A stretch of DNA of 10,542 bases from Eubacterium sp. UBA3720 (GCA_002371335.1 DFHP01000162.1:1-10542), one strand, 5' to 3'. Positions 1 through 6,935 are shown, counted from the first letter of the stretch. Notes: generated by a model not told the origin, from the sequence alone. Numbers and translations are program-made.

Positions 1-1
1 C

Positions 2-67
2 ATACTGCCTGAGCGAAGCGAGTTTATGGTTGCGCGAATATTGACAGCAGATGAAGTGAATACATAG
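2..67 (+). CDS. Possible 3' end of an upstream gene (partial)
   Basis: An open frame enters from the left edge and ends at TAG (65-67), giving 21 residues that finish ADEVNT. It lies about 100 nt before the isomerase gene on the same strand. The piece is too short to recognise, and frames 1 and 3 also close early here, so chance is a real alternative. If genuine, it is the C-terminus of a gene transcribed in the same direction as the isomerase, possibly in the same operon. I infer this only from the open frame. Confidence 0.25.
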   Translation: MLPERSEFMVARILTADEVNT

Positions 68-154
68 AAGTTCTTTGCGCGGAAGCCGTTTGAATCATCG
101 CACAATTTTCCAAACGTGTGGAGTTTCGCAATTACTTTATACCAGTTTGAATTG

Positions 155-161
155 AAAGGAG
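155..161 (+). promoter_or_regulatory. Ribosome binding site of the isomerase gene
   Basis: AAAGGAG lies 6 nt before the ATG at 168 and fixes that start. I see no convincing promoter between 68 and 154. TTGACA at 41-46 has only a poor -10 match downstream. Confidence 0.8.
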
Positions 162-167
162 ATTATA

Positions 168-1661
168 ATGAACCTTCAGAATATACCGAAGATTAAGATC
201 GGCGTAGTTGCCGTGAGCAGAGACTGTTTTCCGGCGTCTCTTGCGGAGAACAGACGAAGAGCACTGGTCAAAGCATATACCGATAAGTATGGGGCGGATG
301 AGATCTACGAGTGTCCCGTCACGATCATTGAGAGCGAGATAGATATGGTGAACGCCCTGAAAGATGTACAGGAGGCAGGATGCAACGCCTTATGTGTATA
401 TCTGGGTAATTTTGGACCGGAGATTTCCGAGACGCTTCTGGCAAAACATTTCGACGGACCGAAGATGTTTTGCGCAGCGGCAGAGGAGAGTCAGACAGAT
501 CTGTGTGACGGCAGGGGCGATGCGTACTGTGGTATGCTGAACGCCAGCTATAATCTGGATATCAGAAATATAAATGCATATATTCCGGAATATCCGGTAG
601 GTGACGCCGGGGACTGCGCCGACATGATCCATGATTTCCTTCCGATAGCGCGGACTGCCTATGGACTTGCGCATCTTAAGATCATCAGCTTCGGACCGAG
701 ACCGAATAATTTCGTTGCCTGCAACGCGCCGATCAAGCAGCTTTACAATCTGGGCGTTGAGATTGAGGAGAATTCAGAGCTGGATCTGTACGAAGCGTTT
801 TTGAAGCACGCCGATGATCCGAGAATTCCTTCTGTCGTAAAAGAGATGGAAGAGGAACTGGGCGTCGGAAACAAAAAACCACAGATCCTTCCAAAGCTGG
901 CGCAGTATGAGCTGACTCTTAAGGACTGGATCGATGAGCACAGAGGCTACAGGGAATTTGTTACGGTTACGACAAAATGCTGGCCGGCCTTCCAGACAAT
1001 GTTTGGATTCGTTCCCTGCTATGTGAACAGCGTGCTGACAGGCAGAGGTATTCCGGTGTCCTGCGAGGTAGATATCTACGGAACGCTCAGCGAATTTATA
1101 GGTACCGTGATCAGTCAGGATGTGGTAACGCTTCTGGATATTAATAATTCGGTGCCGAAGGATATGTACAGAGAGAGTATACAGGGAAAATTTCCGTATT
1201 CTCATACAGATACATTTATGGGATTCCACTGCGGAAACACATGTTCCATGAAGCTTTCGTTCCATGAGATGAGAAATCAGCGGATCATGGCAAGAGCGCT
1301 TCCGGAGGAGGTAACGAACGGTACTCTTGAGGGAGATATCGCGCCGGGAGAGATCACAATGTTCAGACTGCAGAGCACTGCCGACAGCAAGCTCAGAGCG
1401 TATATCGCGCAGGGAGAAGTACTTCCGGTCGCAACGCGTTCTTTTGGCTCCATCGGTATATTTGCCATCCATGAGATGGGACGGTTTTACCGTCATGTTC
1501 TGATCGAAAAGCATTATCCGCATCATGCGGCGGTTGCTTTTGGAAAATGGGGTAAGGCATTGTTTGAGACGTTTAAGTATATCGGCGTTCTTCCGGAGGA
1601 GATAGGGTATAATCAGCCATCCGGCGTCCGGTATCCGACTGAGACTCCATGGGAGGAATAA
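168..1661 (+). CDS. L-fucose/L-arabinose isomerase family protein
   Basis: A 497-residue cytoplasmic protein of the L-fucose isomerase-like fold, expected to interconvert an aldose and a ketose with a divalent metal. The N-terminal part (about 10-180) is the sugar-isomerase alpha/beta region, and the C-terminal part holds the catalytic segment. Candidate metal ligands are E300 (in CEVDIYG) and D324 (in LLDINN). Their 24-residue spacing equals that of E337 and D361 in E. coli FucI, as I recall the family. Histidines at 354 (GFHCGN) and 449-453 (HYPHH) could complete the site. It is shorter than classical FucI (about 590) and close to AraA (about 500), which is typical of the generic family in Clostridia, so the real substrate cannot be named. 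The start has an ideal ribosome binding site. It is followed after 2 nt by the DUF4867 gene, so the two are almost certainly cotranscribed. Confidence 0.92.
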   Translation: MNLQNIPKIKIGVVAVSRDCFPASLAENRRRALVKAYTDKYGADEIYECPVTIIESEIDMVNALKDVQEAGCNALCVYLGNFGPEISETLLAKHFDGPKMFCAAAEESQTDLCDGRGDAYCGMLNASYNLDIRNINAYIPEYPVGDAGDCADMIHDFLPIARTAYGLAHLKIISFGPRPNNFVACNAPIKQLYNLGVEIEENSELDLYEAFLKHADDPRIPSVVKEMEEELGVGNKKPQILPKLAQYELTLKDWIDEHRGYREFVTVTTKCWPAFQTMFGFVPCYVNSVLTGRGIPVSCEVDIYGTLSEFIGTVISQDVVTLLDINNSVPKDMYRESIQGKFPYSHTDTFMGFHCGNTCSMKLSFHEMRNQRIMARALPEEVTNGTLEGDIAPGEITMFRLQSTADSKLRAYIAQGEVLPVATRSFGSIGIFAIHEMGRFYRHVLIEKHYPHHAAVAFGKWGKALFETFKYIGVLPEEIGYNQPSGVRYPTETPWEE

Positions 1662-1663
1662 AG

Positions 1664-2299
1664 ATGAAGATATATCAGGTTTCAGATCCCGAATTCAGAC
1701 GATACGGGCGTGTCATTACCGGGATTGATACAAAGCCTTTTTTGAAGGCGCTTGAGCAAAGTACGCCGCTTCCCGCCGGAACAGAGTATGTGCCGGAGGA
1801 GAGGGCGCTGCAGGAACTCCCGGAAAGCCGCGCTTTGGCGAAAAGTCTTTACGGCGGCCTGCCGGTACAGTTCGGATGGTGCAACGGACACAATACGAAA
1901 TTAAATTGTCTGGAATATCATCGGGACAGTGAATTTAATCTGGGAACAGAGGATTTTGTGCTGCTTTTGGCGAAAGAGGAGGAAATGGAAGATTTTGCTC
2001 TGGATACGGAATGTGTGAAGGCATTCCGTGTTCCGGCGGGAGTTTTGGTCGAGGTCTACGCGGACACGCTTCACTACGCGCCCTGCCATACGGCGGAGGA
2101 TAAAGGCTTCCGTGTGATGGTAGTGCTGCCGAAGGGGACAAATACCGAAGAGACGGCTCCTGAGGAAAGCGATAATCCGGAAGACAGACTTCTGCGGGCC
2201 GCTAACAAGTGGCTGCTGGCACATCCCGAAAGCAGCGAGGCTGCTTCGGGCGCATGGGTCGGTCTCAGAGGAGAAAACATCGATATATCCGAAGGATAA
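1664..2299 (+). CDS. DUF4867 family protein, cupin-like
   Basis: A 211-residue soluble protein. An in-frame ATG at 1649 exists, but GGGAGG at 1651-1656 lies between it and the ATG at 1664 at proper spacing, so 1664 is preferred. The ribosome binding site lies inside the last codons of the isomerase, and the 2-nt gap implies translational coupling. I recognise the sequence as DUF4867-like. The central part (about 68-156) alternates short beta-type segments with conserved-looking polar residues: GWCNGHNTKLNCLEYHRDSE (71-90), FRVPAG (121-126) and TLHYAPC (135-141). This resembles a small cupin of the ureidoglycolate-lyase type, with H86, E90 and H137 as possible metal ligands, but that fold call is my inference. 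The C-terminal 50 residues are acidic and probably flexible. The tie to the isomerase suggests a job on the same sugar, such as a mutarotase, lyase or accessory isomerase. No activity is established from the sequence. Confidence 0.85.
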   Translation: MKIYQVSDPEFRRYGRVITGIDTKPFLKALEQSTPLPAGTEYVPEERALQELPESRALAKSLYGGLPVQFGWCNGHNTKLNCLEYHRDSEFNLGTEDFVLLLAKEEEMEDFALDTECVKAFRVPAGVLVEVYADTLHYAPCHTAEDKGFRVMVVLPKGTNTEETAPEESDNPEDRLLRAANKWLLAHPESSEAASGAWVGLRGENIDISEG

Positions 2300-2303
2300 A
2301 GCG

Positions 2304-2394
2304 AAAAAAACGGAACCGGGGACGGAGACGGGTTCCACTCGCGCAGCTATGCTGCGCAGAGGTGGTGGAACCCGTCTCCGTCCCCGGTTCCGTT
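2304..2394 (-). terminator. Intrinsic terminator for the minus-strand operon
   Basis: Read on the minus strand, the 30-bp stem (2394-2309) is followed by seven U residues (A-run at 2304-2310), starting about 40 nt after the radical SAM stop codon. The plus-strand side has no T-run, so plus-strand termination would depend on the hairpin alone. Confidence 0.65.
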
Positions 2395-2437
2395 GCTGCG
2401 CAGTGACAGTGGAACCCGTCTCCGTCCCCGGTTTCAC
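2309..2437. repeat. Inverted/tandem GC-rich repeat cluster (REP-like)
   Basis: Arms 2309-2338 and 2365-2394 are a perfect 30-bp inverted repeat (core GGGGACGGAGACGGGTTCC). The 26-nt loop holds a second perfect hairpin, GCGCAGC/GCTGCGC, at 2341-2347 and 2351-2357. A third copy of the right-arm unit follows at 2409-2437, changed only at its end. The stretch from 2351 is thus duplicated in tandem with a 44-bp period, including the GCTGCGCAG lead-in. It fills the whole junction between two convergent genes. The motif style resembles short dispersed repeats of the REP/RAYT type, but only this cluster is visible here, so dispersal is inference. Confidence 0.85.
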
Positions 2438-3780
2438 TGGCGTTTGGCGAGGCATTCGGCCCAGAGTTCCTGTGCTTTTGGAGCCCAGCGTTCTGCGTAG
2501 CCGGTGGTTTTTTCGGTGAGGTGTTCTACGCTTTCGGGGGACTGCATGTCCGTGGAACGGGCGCCGGTCTCGTGTACCATTCGTTTTATATATTGAGGGT
2601 TTTCCAGCATAGGGCAGGGCTGGAACATATTATCGTTAAAAGGCATATTGTCGTGGTAAGCCATGAAAAGAGGGCTCTGCAGGCATTCCATCAGAGTTTT
2701 TTCGCGGATGTTGGAGTCGGAGTAATGGATGAATACGCAGGGATCCACATCGCCGTTGGCGTTGATATGCAGATAGTTCCTGCCGCCCGCGATACATCCG
2801 CCTACATACTGCGCGTCATTCTGGAAGTCCATGGCAAAAAGCGGCTTGTTTGCTCTGTAGTCTCTGATCCTTCTGCAGACGATCTCCCGCTGTCCGGGAT
2901 CTGGCAGGAGTTCGGGGACAGCGTCGTTGCCAACCGGCATGTAGTGGAAATACCAGATAAAATAGGCGCCCATTTCTATCAGCTTGTCAAAAAAAGCCTC
3001 CGAGGTAATGGAATCATAATTCGCGCTTGTATAGCAGGCGGAAATTCCGTAAGGAAGTCTGTGGGCGTGAAGGATCTCCATCGCTTTGATGACCTTTCGG
3101 TAAACGCCGTCGCCGCGGCGGCTGTCCGTGGCCTCCTCGAAACCTTCCAGTGAGATCGCCGGAACCAGATTTCCTACCCGCAGCATTTCCTCTGCCATTT
3201 TATCGTCGATAAGGGTGCCGTTAGTAAAAGTCAGAAATACACAGTCGTTGTGTTTCTCACAGATGCGGATCAGATCGTGCTTCCGCACCATAGGCTCCCC
3301 GCCTGTGTAGATATACATGTAAACGCCGATTTCTTTTCCCTGAGAGATAATATCGTCGATCTCATCAAAGCTGAGGTTAAGCTTGTTTCCGTATTCCGCG
3401 GCCCAGCAGCCGGCGCAGTGCAGATTGCAGGCGCTGGTAGGATCCAGAAGGATCGCCCAGGGAATATTACAGTTTTTTTCGGCGCGGAGCTTTTCCTGGA
3501 TCGGAGCCGCCATGAGGTTTGCGTTGATAAAAAAGTTCGTTGCGATCTTCGTCAGGACGGCGGGATCGATATCCCTGAACATATGAAGGATAAATTCGTG
3601 ATATGGGTGGTCAGGGTTTTCTATAGCCTCGCGAATGGCTTTTCTCTGCGGTACATAGGTGTCTTTGGCAAAACGGTCTGCCCAGTCCATCAGTTTCCGG
3701 AGATTCGGCTCCGGATCCCTGTAGACATATTTAAAGGTTTGTTCGATTCCGAGTTTTTTCAGGCTTGTTCCGAGATTCAT
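2434..3780 (-). CDS. Radical SAM protein with C-terminal SPASM-like cysteines
   Basis: A 448-residue cytoplasmic enzyme predicted to cleave S-adenosylmethionine reductively and start radical chemistry. The N-terminal 100 residues are mostly helical and carry no known motif. The radical SAM core starts near 108: CNLHCAGC at 118-125 is the canonical CxxxCxxC that binds the 4Fe-4S cluster, and GGEP at 160-163 is the SAM-binding motif. Three later cysteines (329 in GGCIAGG, 348 in DPCVF, 389 in QPCPM) sit where SPASM/twitch enzymes bind an extra cluster, but a full seven-cysteine SPASM set is not visible. ATG exists at 3786 and 3780. AAGGAGG (3787-3793) abuts the first and is 6 nt from the second, so 3780 is chosen. 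No peptide substrate gene is evident nearby. The stop codon lies inside the repeat at 2409-2437. It is last in an apparent operon with the DUF308 and TetR genes. Substrate unknown. Confidence 0.9.
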   Translation of the reverse strand: MNLGTSLKKLGIEQTFKYVYRDPEPNLRKLMDWADRFAKDTYVPQRKAIREAIENPDHPYHEFILHMFRDIDPAVLTKIATNFFINANLMAAPIQEKLRAEKNCNIPWAILLDPTSACNLHCAGCWAAEYGNKLNLSFDEIDDIISQGKEIGVYMYIYTGGEPMVRKHDLIRICEKHNDCVFLTFTNGTLIDDKMAEEMLRVGNLVPAISLEGFEEATDSRRGDGVYRKVIKAMEILHAHRLPYGISACYTSANYDSITSEAFFDKLIEMGAYFIWYFHYMPVGNDAVPELLPDPGQREIVCRRIRDYRANKPLFAMDFQNDAQYVGGCIAGGRNYLHINANGDVDPCVFIHYSDSNIREKTLMECLQSPLFMAYHDNMPFNDNMFQPCPMLENPQYIKRMVHETGARSTDMQSPESVEHLTEKTTGYAERWAPKAQELWAECLAKRQ

Positions 3781-3875
3781 GGTCATCCTCCTTCAATTAT
3801 CTTCAATTCTCGTTCTGTTCTATTTCAGCTTTCTTGTCCTATCGTGCGGAAGTCTTTCTGCTTCATATATCTTTT

Positions 3876-4472
3876 TCAAAGTCCCCAGGGGGATTCTTCG
3901 TTCAGCACAGCATCTTTCGGATGCTTTTTCGATGGAGCGCGGAAGGTGAGAAGTGTCGTGAGTATGTTCAATCCCCCTCCTGTCAGCATTACCGTGCCGA
4001 TCCCCCTGATCATGAGAAGGCTGGTTCTTCTTGGGAGCGGGAGCAAAAGAAAGCTCAGGACGCCGTTCAGGATTCCGGCACCCAGAATAAGCCACCAGGA
4101 AGAAATGCCGAAGGTGTGAGCGTCAAGCGACAATTCGATCTTCGAAAGCGCGTCGGTCAGAAAGGTAAGTCCGAGGATCGTGCACAAAGTATCCGGGCGG
4201 ACAGTCTTTACGGACAGAAGAAAAACGCCAATGGAAGCGGCCAGGATCCCGGTCGCCATACCATGCTGAAAAGTCAGCCGGTAAAGATCCTTTGCAAAAG
4301 AACCCCAGATCTTGACGGATCCGAACAGGATCAGGATCAATCCGGTCCCGTTCGTGATCTGTATCCATGTCATATCCTTATTCGCGATCAAAATAATTCC
4401 TGATATAAAAAGAAAAGCGGAAAAAAGCAGATAAAAACATTTTGCTGCAAGCAGCCACCGCCTTTGTCTCAT
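3876..4472 (-). CDS. DUF308 / HdeD-like membrane protein
   Basis: A 198-residue integral membrane protein with about six hydrophobic helices (near 8-30, 35-57, 68-90, 93-112, 122-143 and 152-175), mostly short loops and a charged C-terminal tail (about 177-198). Length and helix layout fit the DUF308 (HdeD) family, whose E. coli member is linked to acid resistance. The function in Clostridia is not known. ATG at 4472 has AAAGGAG (4478-4484) 5 nt upstream. Just upstream of that, 4487-4501 forms a strong GC hairpin (arms GCTGCCG/CGGCAGC) that could limit ribosome access. The gene sits between the TetR and radical SAM genes in the same orientation, with gaps of 115 nt and about 95 nt. The family call is by layout and general feel of the sequence rather than a catalytic motif. 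Confidence 0.72.
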   Translation of the reverse strand: MRQRRWLLAAKCFYLLFSAFLFISGIILIANKDMTWIQITNGTGLILILFGSVKIWGSFAKDLYRLTFQHGMATGILAASIGVFLLSVKTVRPDTLCTILGLTFLTDALSKIELSLDAHTFGISSWWLILGAGILNGVLSFLLLPLPRRTSLLMIRGIGTVMLTGGGLNILTTLLTFRAPSKKHPKDAVLNEESPWGL

Positions 4473-4553
4473 AATGGCTCCTTTCTGCTGCCGGCGGCAG
4501 CGACGAATCCGGTTTCATACATAGAGGATAGTCCCTTCCGGCATAAATAAATA

Positions 4554-4578
4554 CAGACAAAAAGCCTGTAAATGTCTG
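4554..4578 (-). terminator. Weak hairpin between TetR and DUF308 genes
   Basis: CAGAC (4554-4558) and GTCTG (4574-4578) can pair about 10 nt after the tetR stop codon, followed on the minus strand by a T-rich stretch. The 5-bp stem is short, so at most it would attenuate read-through. Confidence 0.2.
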
Positions 4579-4587
4579 ATTGAATGA

Positions 4588-5187
4588 CTATTTTTCAAAG
4601 GGAGGCAAAGCCGCCCGGTCACGCTTTAATGCTCTTTGTTCGCATTTTTCGAGAAGCTGCTCTATCTGATCCTCGTTCAGTTCGATGATCGCCAGGAGCC
4701 GCTCCAGGACTCCTGGAGTCAGATCCTTTCGGAAGGAGTCCATAGCCATGCCAAACAATGTGCTGCAGAAATATTCCTGCAGCATTTTTTTGTCCCCGGG
4801 GGTGATGTGCCGGCCGTTTATAACCGTATCCAGATAGTAGTTTGTGATGTGGTCAAAAATGCGCCACTGTGATATTTCGAATTGTTCCCGGTCTGTGATC
4901 CTGTACAAAGCCAGAAGGGCTTCCCGGTGCAGAGCAACTGCGTTGAAGTGTGCATTCAGACAGTCCCGGAGTGAATTAAGCGTAATATCCTTCGGCAGTA
5001 TCTCCAAAAAATATTCCGCGACGATCGCCTCGCCCAGCGCCGGAAGGTCCTGAAAATAGTAATAGAAGGTATTGCGGTTAATACCGCATCGATTCACTAC
5101 GTCCTTCACCGTGATCCTGTGGCCGGGCCGCTCGTCCAGCAGAGCAATATAAGCATTTTTGATCGCGTTTCTCGTATAAGCAGTCAT
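4588..5187 (-). CDS. TetR/AcrR family transcriptional regulator
   Basis: A 199-residue DNA-binding regulator. The N-terminal TetR helix-turn-helix is clear: residues 3-22 form helix 1, ITVKDVVNRCGINRNTFYYYF (25-45) is the helix-turn-helix with the usual TFYYYF ending, and a link helix (LGEAIVAEY) follows. The C-terminal ligand-binding and dimer domain (about 55-195) is helical and diverged, as usual, so the ligand cannot be read. Start ATG at 5187 is preceded by GGGAGAGGGAGT. It is transcribed away from the polysaccharide cluster and toward the DUF308 and radical SAM genes, so it most likely represses its own operon. An effect on the divergent polysaccharide promoter is possible through the shared 356-nt region. 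It resembles the DhaS-like branch of TetR proteins in length, a weak inference. Confidence 0.9.
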   Translation of the reverse strand: MTAYTRNAIKNAYIALLDERPGHRITVKDVVNRCGINRNTFYYYFQDLPALGEAIVAEYFLEILPKDITLNSLRDCLNAHFNAVALHREALLALYRITDREQFEISQWRIFDHITNYYLDTVINGRHITPGDKKMLQEYFCSTLFGMAMDSFRKDLTPGVLERLLAIIELNEDQIEQLLEKCEQRALKRDRAALPPFEK

Positions 5188-5300
5188 ACTCCCTCTCCCA
5201 TTCTGTCAATTAACCGGTTGAACGAATCTTCTGATATTCCGCTCCCCTCATGAATGAGGGGACGGGTGGGTTGATGTCCGCTCGCGGATTTTGTTTTGAG

Positions 5301-5330
5301 AATATCAGTACCGGACAAACGTCATGTCAA
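5301..5330 (-). promoter_or_regulatory. Candidate tetR operon promoter
   Basis: On the minus strand a perfect TTGACA (-35, 5325-5330) is followed after 18 nt by GATATT (-10, 5301-5306, four of six matches). Transcription would start near 5293, leaving a leader of about 105 nt before tetR. The -10 lies inside GAATATCAG (5300-5308), which is inversely repeated at 5231-5239, a plausible operator pair. Confidence 0.5.
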
Positions 5331-5423
5331 CAGACGGCCTTTCAGCGTGATGCGGGAAGCTTTTATAAAAAAAATATAAAGCCTGAAAAAAAGCCGTTTT
5401 CCACGTTTTTTTAATGTGCGCGT

Positions 5424-5452
5424 TTGTGAAACGTTTGTGTGAAACGCATAAA
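5424..5452 (+). promoter_or_regulatory. Weak candidate promoter of the polysaccharide cluster
   Basis: TTGTGA (5424-5429) and CATAAA (5447-5452) are 17 nt apart, each matching four of six consensus bases. It overlaps a dyad-rich stretch (GCGTTT at 5420, AAACGTTT at 5429, AAACGC at 5442) that could be a regulator site. The assignment is tentative. Confidence 0.25.
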
Positions 5453-5480
5453 CTTAGTAAAGTTAGGCAAATTTAAAAAA

Positions 5481-5540
5481 CGGTCTTCCTCCTTTGACCG
5501 ATATCAGCAGTTACAGGCATAGAAAAAACACGTGGAGGGA
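5481..5540 (+). promoter_or_regulatory. Leader hairpin with anti-ribosome-binding loop
   Basis: CGGTC (5481-5485) pairs with GACCG (5496-5500). The loop contains TTCCTCC (5486-5492), complementary to the ribosome binding site GGAGGGA (5534-5540), with one G-U pair. The leader could mask the start of the first polysaccharide gene by a loop-to-site contact. This is inferred from complementarity alone. Confidence 0.3.
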
Positions 5541-5543
5541 CAT

Positions 5544-6929
5544 ATGAGCAGACTTAGGATCATTGAAAAAATCAAAATTGAAATAGCGACGATTATATGT
5601 GTGGTTTCTATGGCATTACTATTCGCAGTCTGTTGGAGAGGTTATTACAGTCCGCAAATGGCCGAGCCATTTTTTCGTGAAGGAAACTGGCTTATGGTGA
5701 TCCTGTTTTATATTATTTACCGTCTTACAGCCGAACTGTATGACACTTTTAAAATCTCAGTTTCCAGGATCACCGAACTGGTATACTGCCAGTTCCTTTC
5801 ACTGGCGATCACAGATTCGGTCATGTACATTATAATTTCACTGCTTTGCAGACAGGCACAATCTCTGGTTCCGATAATTGTCACCTTGTTCTTACAGCTT
5901 CTGGCCGCCATTGTCTGGGCGTTCATTGCAAAAAAATGGTATTTTGCCACTCATGCTCCTGAAGACACCGTCATCATATGGGACGTCAGGAGAGGGCTGG
6001 ATGAACTTATTTCCCTTTATGGCCTGGAAAAAAGATTCAAAGTCGTAAAGAAAATGAAGGTACGTCAATGTCTCGAAAACCTTGCTGAATGTTTTGAAGG
6101 CGTAGATACGGTATTCCTTTCCGGCGTTCACAGCGGCGACAGGAACCGGATCGTTAAGTACTGCATCGAACAGGACATCAACATCTATGTGATCCCCCGC
6201 GTGGGAGACGCAGTCATGTCCGCGGCAAAACCTTTCTATTTATTTCATCTTCCCATAAACAAATTAGTAAGATACAGTCCTTCGTTAAGCTTTATCGTGC
6301 TAAAGCGGATCGGAGATATCGTCGTTTCGCTTCTGGCACTTGTAATTTTGTTCCCTGTCATGCTCATATCAGGGCTCATGATCAAATTAACGGACGGAGG
6401 TTCGATCCTTTACCGTCAGTGCCGTCTGACATTGAACGGAAAAAGATTCAACATTCTGAAATTCAGAAGCATGCGCGCCGACGCGGAAAAGGACGGGGTG
6501 GCGCGGCTCTCCACAGGCTCCATGGATGACAGGATCACTCCGGTCGGCAGATTTATACGGTCTGTCCGTATAGATGAGCTGCCTCAGCTGATCAATATTC
6601 TGAAGGGTGAAATGTCGGTCGTCGGCCCCAGGCCGGAGCGGCCTGAGATCTTTGAGGAATATACGCAGGAAATGCCGGAATTTGGTCTGAGGCTGCAGGC
6701 AAAGGCAGGTCTAACGGGGCTTGCCCAGGTATATGGAAGGTACGATACGTCTCCTTATGACAAATTGCTTATGGATCTGGCGTATATCGCGAATCCGAGT
6801 GTGATCAATGATCTGAGGATATGCTTTCTAACCGTCAAGATCTTATTTCTGCCGGAGAGCACCAAGGGTATTGCCGTGGGGGCGACTACGGCTATGGAAG
6901 AGCTGATCCGGGATGAGGAAGAACAGTAA
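5544..6929 (+). CDS. Polyprenyl-phosphate sugar-1-phosphate transferase (initiating)
   Basis: A 461-residue inner-membrane enzyme of the polyisoprenyl-phosphate hexose-1-phosphate transferase family. It moves a sugar phosphate from a UDP-sugar to undecaprenyl phosphate and so begins the capsule or exopolysaccharide repeat unit. It has four N-terminal membrane helices (about 14-31, 48-63, 84-102, 108-130) and a cytoplasmic CoA-binding-like domain (about 140-235). A fifth hydrophobic helix (256-281) leads into the bacterial sugar transferase domain. In that domain are KFRSM (306-310), RIDELPQL with the catalytic D344-E345 pair, GPRPERP (361-367) and AGLTGLAQVYGR (388-399). Full length for the family. 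A GTG start at 5532 is possible, but GGAGG (5534-5538) lies 5 nt before ATG 5544, so 5544 is preferred. It is the first gene of the cluster. Which sugar is transferred cannot be read from the sequence. Confidence 0.94.
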   Translation: MSRLRIIEKIKIEIATIICVVSMALLFAVCWRGYYSPQMAEPFFREGNWLMVILFYIIYRLTAELYDTFKISVSRITELVYCQFLSLAITDSVMYIIISLLCRQAQSLVPIIVTLFLQLLAAIVWAFIAKKWYFATHAPEDTVIIWDVRRGLDELISLYGLEKRFKVVKKMKVRQCLENLAECFEGVDTVFLSGVHSGDRNRIVKYCIEQDINIYVIPRVGDAVMSAAKPFYLFHLPINKLVRYSPSLSFIVLKRIGDIVVSLLALVILFPVMLISGLMIKLTDGGSILYRQCRLTLNGKRFNILKFRSMRADAEKDGVARLSTGSMDDRITPVGRFIRSVRIDELPQLINILKGEMSVVGPRPERPEIFEEYTQEMPEFGLRLQAKAGLTGLAQVYGRYDTSPYDKLLMDLAYIANPSVINDLRICFLTVKILFLPESTKGIAVGATTAMEELIRDEEEQ

Positions 6930-6935
6930 AAAACA

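Larger units (their letters stand above)
5188..5543. other. Divergent intergenic control region (356 nt)
   Basis: This gap separates tetR (-) and the polysaccharide cluster (+) and holds no credible gene. Contents, left to right: palindrome AACCGGTT (5212-5219); CTGATATTC (5231-5239), mirrored by GAATATCAG (5300-5308); hairpin CCCCTCA/TGAGGGG (5244-5250 and 5255-5261); hairpin TCCGC/GCGGA (5277-5281 and 5284-5288) followed by a T-rich run; the minus-strand promoter; an A-rich dyad (5359-5382); a cluster of GTTTGTG/GAAAC repeats (5420-5447); and two leader hairpins (5451-5464 and 5481-5500). The A/T-rich right half is probably the polysaccharide promoter and leader. Confidence 0.6.

Noticed and set aside
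774..1526. Long minus-strand open frame (250 codons) inside the isomerase gene
   Set aside because: It lies wholly inside a clear enzyme gene, its translation has no family features, and it is cysteine- and histidine-rich in the manner of antisense frames.
3250..4119. Plus-strand open frame (289 codons) across the radical SAM and DUF308 genes
   Set aside because: It is antisense to two recognisable genes and spans their junction; no coherent domain is seen.
5244..5297. IS200/IS605-type end hairpins or a guide RNA of a TnpB system
   Set aside because: Two hairpins with a T-rich tail look suggestive, but no transposase or TnpB gene or remnant is present in the window.
5420..5447. Catabolite-control (cre) site
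   Set aside because: The spacing within GTGAAACGTTTGTG does not fit the TGNAARCG half of the cre consensus.
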